From assembly GCA_013397935.1 (NCBI GenBank), contig VZRN01005156.1, positions 273,134 through 337,133 on the forward strand: a stretch of DNA of 64,000 bases, read 5' to 3'. Below, piece after piece: positions 61,011-64,000 of the stretch. The position numbers and the translations under genes are program-made. Under the pieces are notes generated by a model that searched no databases, was not told the DNA's origin, and saw nothing but the letters and a program-made list of their open reading frames with translations. Within the stretch, counting starts at the first letter, position 1. The number at the start of each line of letters is the position of its first letter. Origin of the DNA: Dasyornis broadbenti (taxonomy: Eukaryota; Chordata; Aves; Passeriformes; Dasyornithidae).

Positions 61011-61461
61011 GTGTAGCTTGCCTGAGTGAGTTGTAGAGTCCTTATCAATGGTAACATCTTTAGATAATCAGATAGAGCTGATATTTTCCTGAGTGGGTGG
61101 AGGATGGATCAAATAAATTCAAATGCCCTTTCTGCACCTATTTTTCAAAATTCTGAAAGGATATCCGTGGCCTGCAGGGATCTCTGAGGTCTGAATGATT
61201 TATGGGTCAAAGGCAAGAATGTTGTAGGAGAAAGATTTGGTAATTAGAACTTCCTAAATGCTTCTGATGAAGACAAAGAGTGACCACTAAAGAGGTAAGA
61301 GTGATTGTCTCCCAACCCATGTGCTCGGTCCCTGTCATCCAGTCTACCTGTTCTTGGGGAATGCCAGTGGTTGAAAGGTTGTGCAGTATGCAAATGTAAA
61401 GATGAAAATGTAGAAAATGATGTCCAGGGTCTGAGCAGAGTTTACAGCACCAGGGAACCAA

Positions 61462-61646
61462 AACTGGCACAGGTTACCCAGAGAAGTTATGGCTGCCCCT
61501 GGATCCCTGGATGTGTCCAAAGTCAGGTTGGACAGGGCTTGGGACAACCTGGGATAGTGGAAGGTGTACTTGCCCATGGAAAAGGGTTAGGAAAGAGCTG
61601 ATCTTCAAAGTCCCTTCCAACCCAAACCATTTGGTGAATCTATTCC
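61462..61646 (+). repeat. CR1 LINE 3' fragment, first arm of an inverted pair
   Basis: Sense CR1: aactggcacaggttacccag, cagggcttgggacaacctgg and gtcccttccaacccaaacca. It lies 169 bases from a long reverse copy. Confidence 0.93.
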
Positions 61647-61814
61647 TTATCTGGGACTTCTCAAAATTCAATTGCTCAGAAAACCTTCAATTTCTCACAA
61701 GGAAATGTTTCACTCTTATTTATCATTCCTACTTTGGTGATGCCGACACTGAGTCGGTCTTTGGGTTCTATTCCTACAAGATACCACCCAGAAACTTTTC
61801 CAGCATCTTCTGGA

Positions 61815-62385
61815 AGAATCACAGAATGATTTGGGTTGGAAGGGACCTTAAAAATCTTCTTGTTTCAACCCCCTGTCATGGGCAGGGACACCTTCCACTG
61901 TCCATGGTTGCTCTAAGCCCTGTCCAACCTGGCCTTGGGCTTCCAGGGATGGAACAGCCACAGCTTCTCTGGGCAACCTGTGCCAAGGCCTCACCACCCT
62001 CACTGGGAAGAATTTCTTCCTAATTCCAATCTAAACCTACTCTCTTTCAATTTGAATCTATTCCCCCTTGTCTTGTCACTCTGTGCTCTTGTAAATATTC
62101 TCTCTCCGTCTTCTTGACTCACTACAAGTACAGGAAGGCCCCAGTTAGGTCATCCCAAAGCCTTCTCTTTTCCAGGCGGAACAGTCCCAATTGTGTCAGC
62201 ACTTCCTCATAGCAGAGGTGCTTCATCCCTCTGATCATCTTGGTGCCTCCACTGGACTTGCTCCAGCAGCTCCATGTCCTTCCTGTGCTGGAAACCCCAG
62301 CGCTGGAGGCAGCTCTGCAGGTCGGGTCTCACCTGAGCGGGGCAGAGGGGCAGAATCACTTCCCTTGACCTGCTGCCCATGCTGC
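61815..62385 (-). repeat. CR1 LINE 3' fragment, about 570 bp
   Basis: Reverse CR1 with a long body: gaatcacagaatgatttggg, cacagcttctctgggcaacc, ttcttcctaattccaatcta, ccccttgtcttgtcactctg, ctctgatcatcttggtgcct and a GC-rich end. Confidence 0.94.
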
Positions 62386-62584
62386 CTCTGATGCAGCTGC
62401 TGCAGCAGCTGCTGATATTAAAAGTCAAACCAGAATGTGTCAGGAGAAACAGAGGGAAGTGGAGAAGTGAGTTGCTCTAGTGAGGCAGTGGTGGAACCGA
62501 GGACAGTATCTACATGGAGCAGCCTCTCCAGGCTTGCTGGCTGTTACCTTTAAGGAGGCAAGATGGTTGTGTTTATGCAATTAA

Positions 62585-62613
62585 AAGAAAAAAAAAGAAA
62601 AAGAAAAAAAAGA
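62585..62613 (+). repeat. A-rich simple repeat
   Basis: aaaagaaaaaaaaagaaaaa-type run in intron 16. Confidence 0.9.
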
Positions 62614-63562
62614 AATGTGAATTGCATTTTGCAAGCATAACTATATTATTTCCCTTAGATCTCAGAGACATATCTATAATCCAACCAAACTGCTGAGTGG
62701 GAGTTTGCAGAGCTTTACAGGGGAAGCACTGCATTTTGCAACAATTAATTTTGCAGAGGAAGCAGCCTGTTTAAAGACGCCTGCAGCAGTCACTAAAATA
62801 TGTGTTGTTTTTCAAGGCCACCAGACACACAGTTGGCTAGGTTGGCTAATAAACAAAACAACAATGCAAAAAATTCCCCAGCCTCGTGGGGTTTGCAGGA
62901 AGAAGGGATGAGAAATAAAATGAATAATGCTTACCTGCTAGGGGTGGGTGAAGACTATAATTGTTTAGCCCCCAGCAGATCCCTGCAAGGGTTAAAAATG
63001 GCAAAGATATTAGTTGGTGACTGCTAAGATTGTTGGTTTGAAGCTTTGGGCAAAACACAGACTGTTATTTACCGGACTTGGTCGATTTACTTCTTAATGC
63101 AATAATGACCTGTGAAATGAAACGTGAGCTAGACAATTGTTCCTCATTGTTTCCAGTAAAACATCCTTTCATACCCCATTAAACCACCATTAATTCCTTT
63201 TGAAAGAGAAGCAGGCACAAACACCAAGGGATATCTCTCTCTTTTCCTCTTTTCCTCTCTTTGTGGGACTGATCAAGGCCTGTGGATAAAAAAGCAGCTT
63301 TCTCACCCATTTTAGAGGGTGTTGGGCAGCCTGTGGGGGACACATTTCTGAATGAACACCGCAGAGATCTATCGGATTGACACCCAATGGATCACATTCC
63401 TGAGTTTTGCAGAAGAACATATCAGCAAACCTGGCAAACACAGTCAATTTATTGGTATTTATACACTGTGTTTCTCTCTTTTTTTAGGTTGGCTTTCTTT
63501 AAGTGTGAGATTTATGTAATCGTGCAGTATATGTGCAGATATGTGTACATGATTGCTCTCTG

Positions 63563-64000
63563 TCATGGTTTGAGCCCGGCCAAGTGCCAGGTACCCCCAA
63601 ATTAACACACCCACACCCAGGGCTCATGAGTTGAGATAACGAAACCCGGGAGAAGACGCACTTAGAATAGGCAAAACAGGACTAACTTAGGTTGCAAAGT
63701 GATCTAATTTATTACTAACAGAGTCAGAGGAGTAAATGAGAAGTAAAATAAACCCTTCAAGGCCACCGTTTCTCCGCTCATGCCCCTCCCTCCTTCCCAG
63801 CAGCTGCACAAGGGAACAAGGTATGGGGGGAGGGTTAGGTCAGTTCATCACCCAGATCTTCTTCCCCTGCCTGGGGGAGAGGCTCTTTTCCTCTGCGTAG
63901 CCATGGGTCTCACCGTCGGCAGCCCGCCCGACACTGCTACAGTGACGCTGGTCCCCACACAGGCAAGCAGTCTCCCCAAAACTGCTACGGCGTGGGGTCC
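63563..64000. mobile_element. Endogenous retrovirus LTR fragment, songbird type (runs off the edge)
   Basis: Begins abruptly with tgtcatggtttgagcccggc, a TG-starting terminus shared by many avian LTR families. It continues with CpG-bearing, GC-rich text unlike the surrounding intron. The other end is outside the window, so target-site duplication, orientation and any internal genes cannot be checked. Family assignment is from memory of passerine repeats. Confidence 0.6.

Larger units (their letters stand above)
54254..64000 (+). other. PKHD1: Intron 16 (at least 9.7 kb, open to the right edge)
   Basis: Contains CR1 fragments at 54536-54751, 57154-57312, 57361-57590, 59338-59602, 61462-61646 and 61815-62385, a MIR-like SINE at 57790-57905, a possible older repeat at 60755-61010, simple repeats at 58075-58128 and 62585-62613, and an LTR from 63563. 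Stretches 54990-55420 and 62650-63180 are free of repeats with many ATTA cores. I found no long frame matching the large exon expected next in fibrocystin. Confidence 0.7.

Overview
This window is vertebrate nuclear DNA, most likely from a passerine bird. It holds about 25 truncated CR1 LINE copies, which are recognisable by their shared 3' tails. The last 440 bases resemble a songbird endogenous-retrovirus LTR. Exons are short, with GT-AG introns of up to 10 kb, and I see no bacterial gene organisation.

One protein-coding gene runs through most of the window on the + strand: the internal part of PKHD1 (fibrocystin). I could place 16 exons between 236 and 54253. All splice at GT-AG boundaries, and their phases chain without a break into one open frame of 3,014 coding bases (about 1,005 residues). 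There is no stop codon or frameshift. In order they encode the end of a beta-helix region (exons 1-3), a linker with an LEDLDGS motif (exons 4-7), a G8 domain (exons 8-12), a second parallel beta-helix (exons 13-14, including an 879-base exon) and a following segment with a DLDGG motif (exons 15-16). Neither end of the gene is present. The 5' exons lie upstream of base 1. The exons for the rest of the ectodomain, the membrane anchor and the tail lie beyond base 64000. Exon numbers used here are window numbers.

The remaining 95% is intron. It contains the CR1 fragments on both strands, one probable MIR, one older LINE-like segment, the partial LTR at the right edge, several microsatellites, a 35-base assembly gap in a poly-T tract and one ambiguous base in a poly-C tract. 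The most interesting non-coding part is intron 6 (17858-26254). It contains a CpG-rich island at about 20585-21000 inside a repeat-free stretch that looks like a cluster of conserved regulatory elements. It also contains two hairpins near 24.4 kb. Intron 15 holds an unexplained minus-strand frame-shifted reading frame that could be an old retrocopy.

I see no operon, CRISPR, tRNA, rRNA or prokaryote-like system. Nothing here is clearly a new biological system. The best leads are regulatory (CpG island and element cluster) and structural (CR1 tails ending about 35 bases before two exons, the retrocopy candidate, the hairpins).
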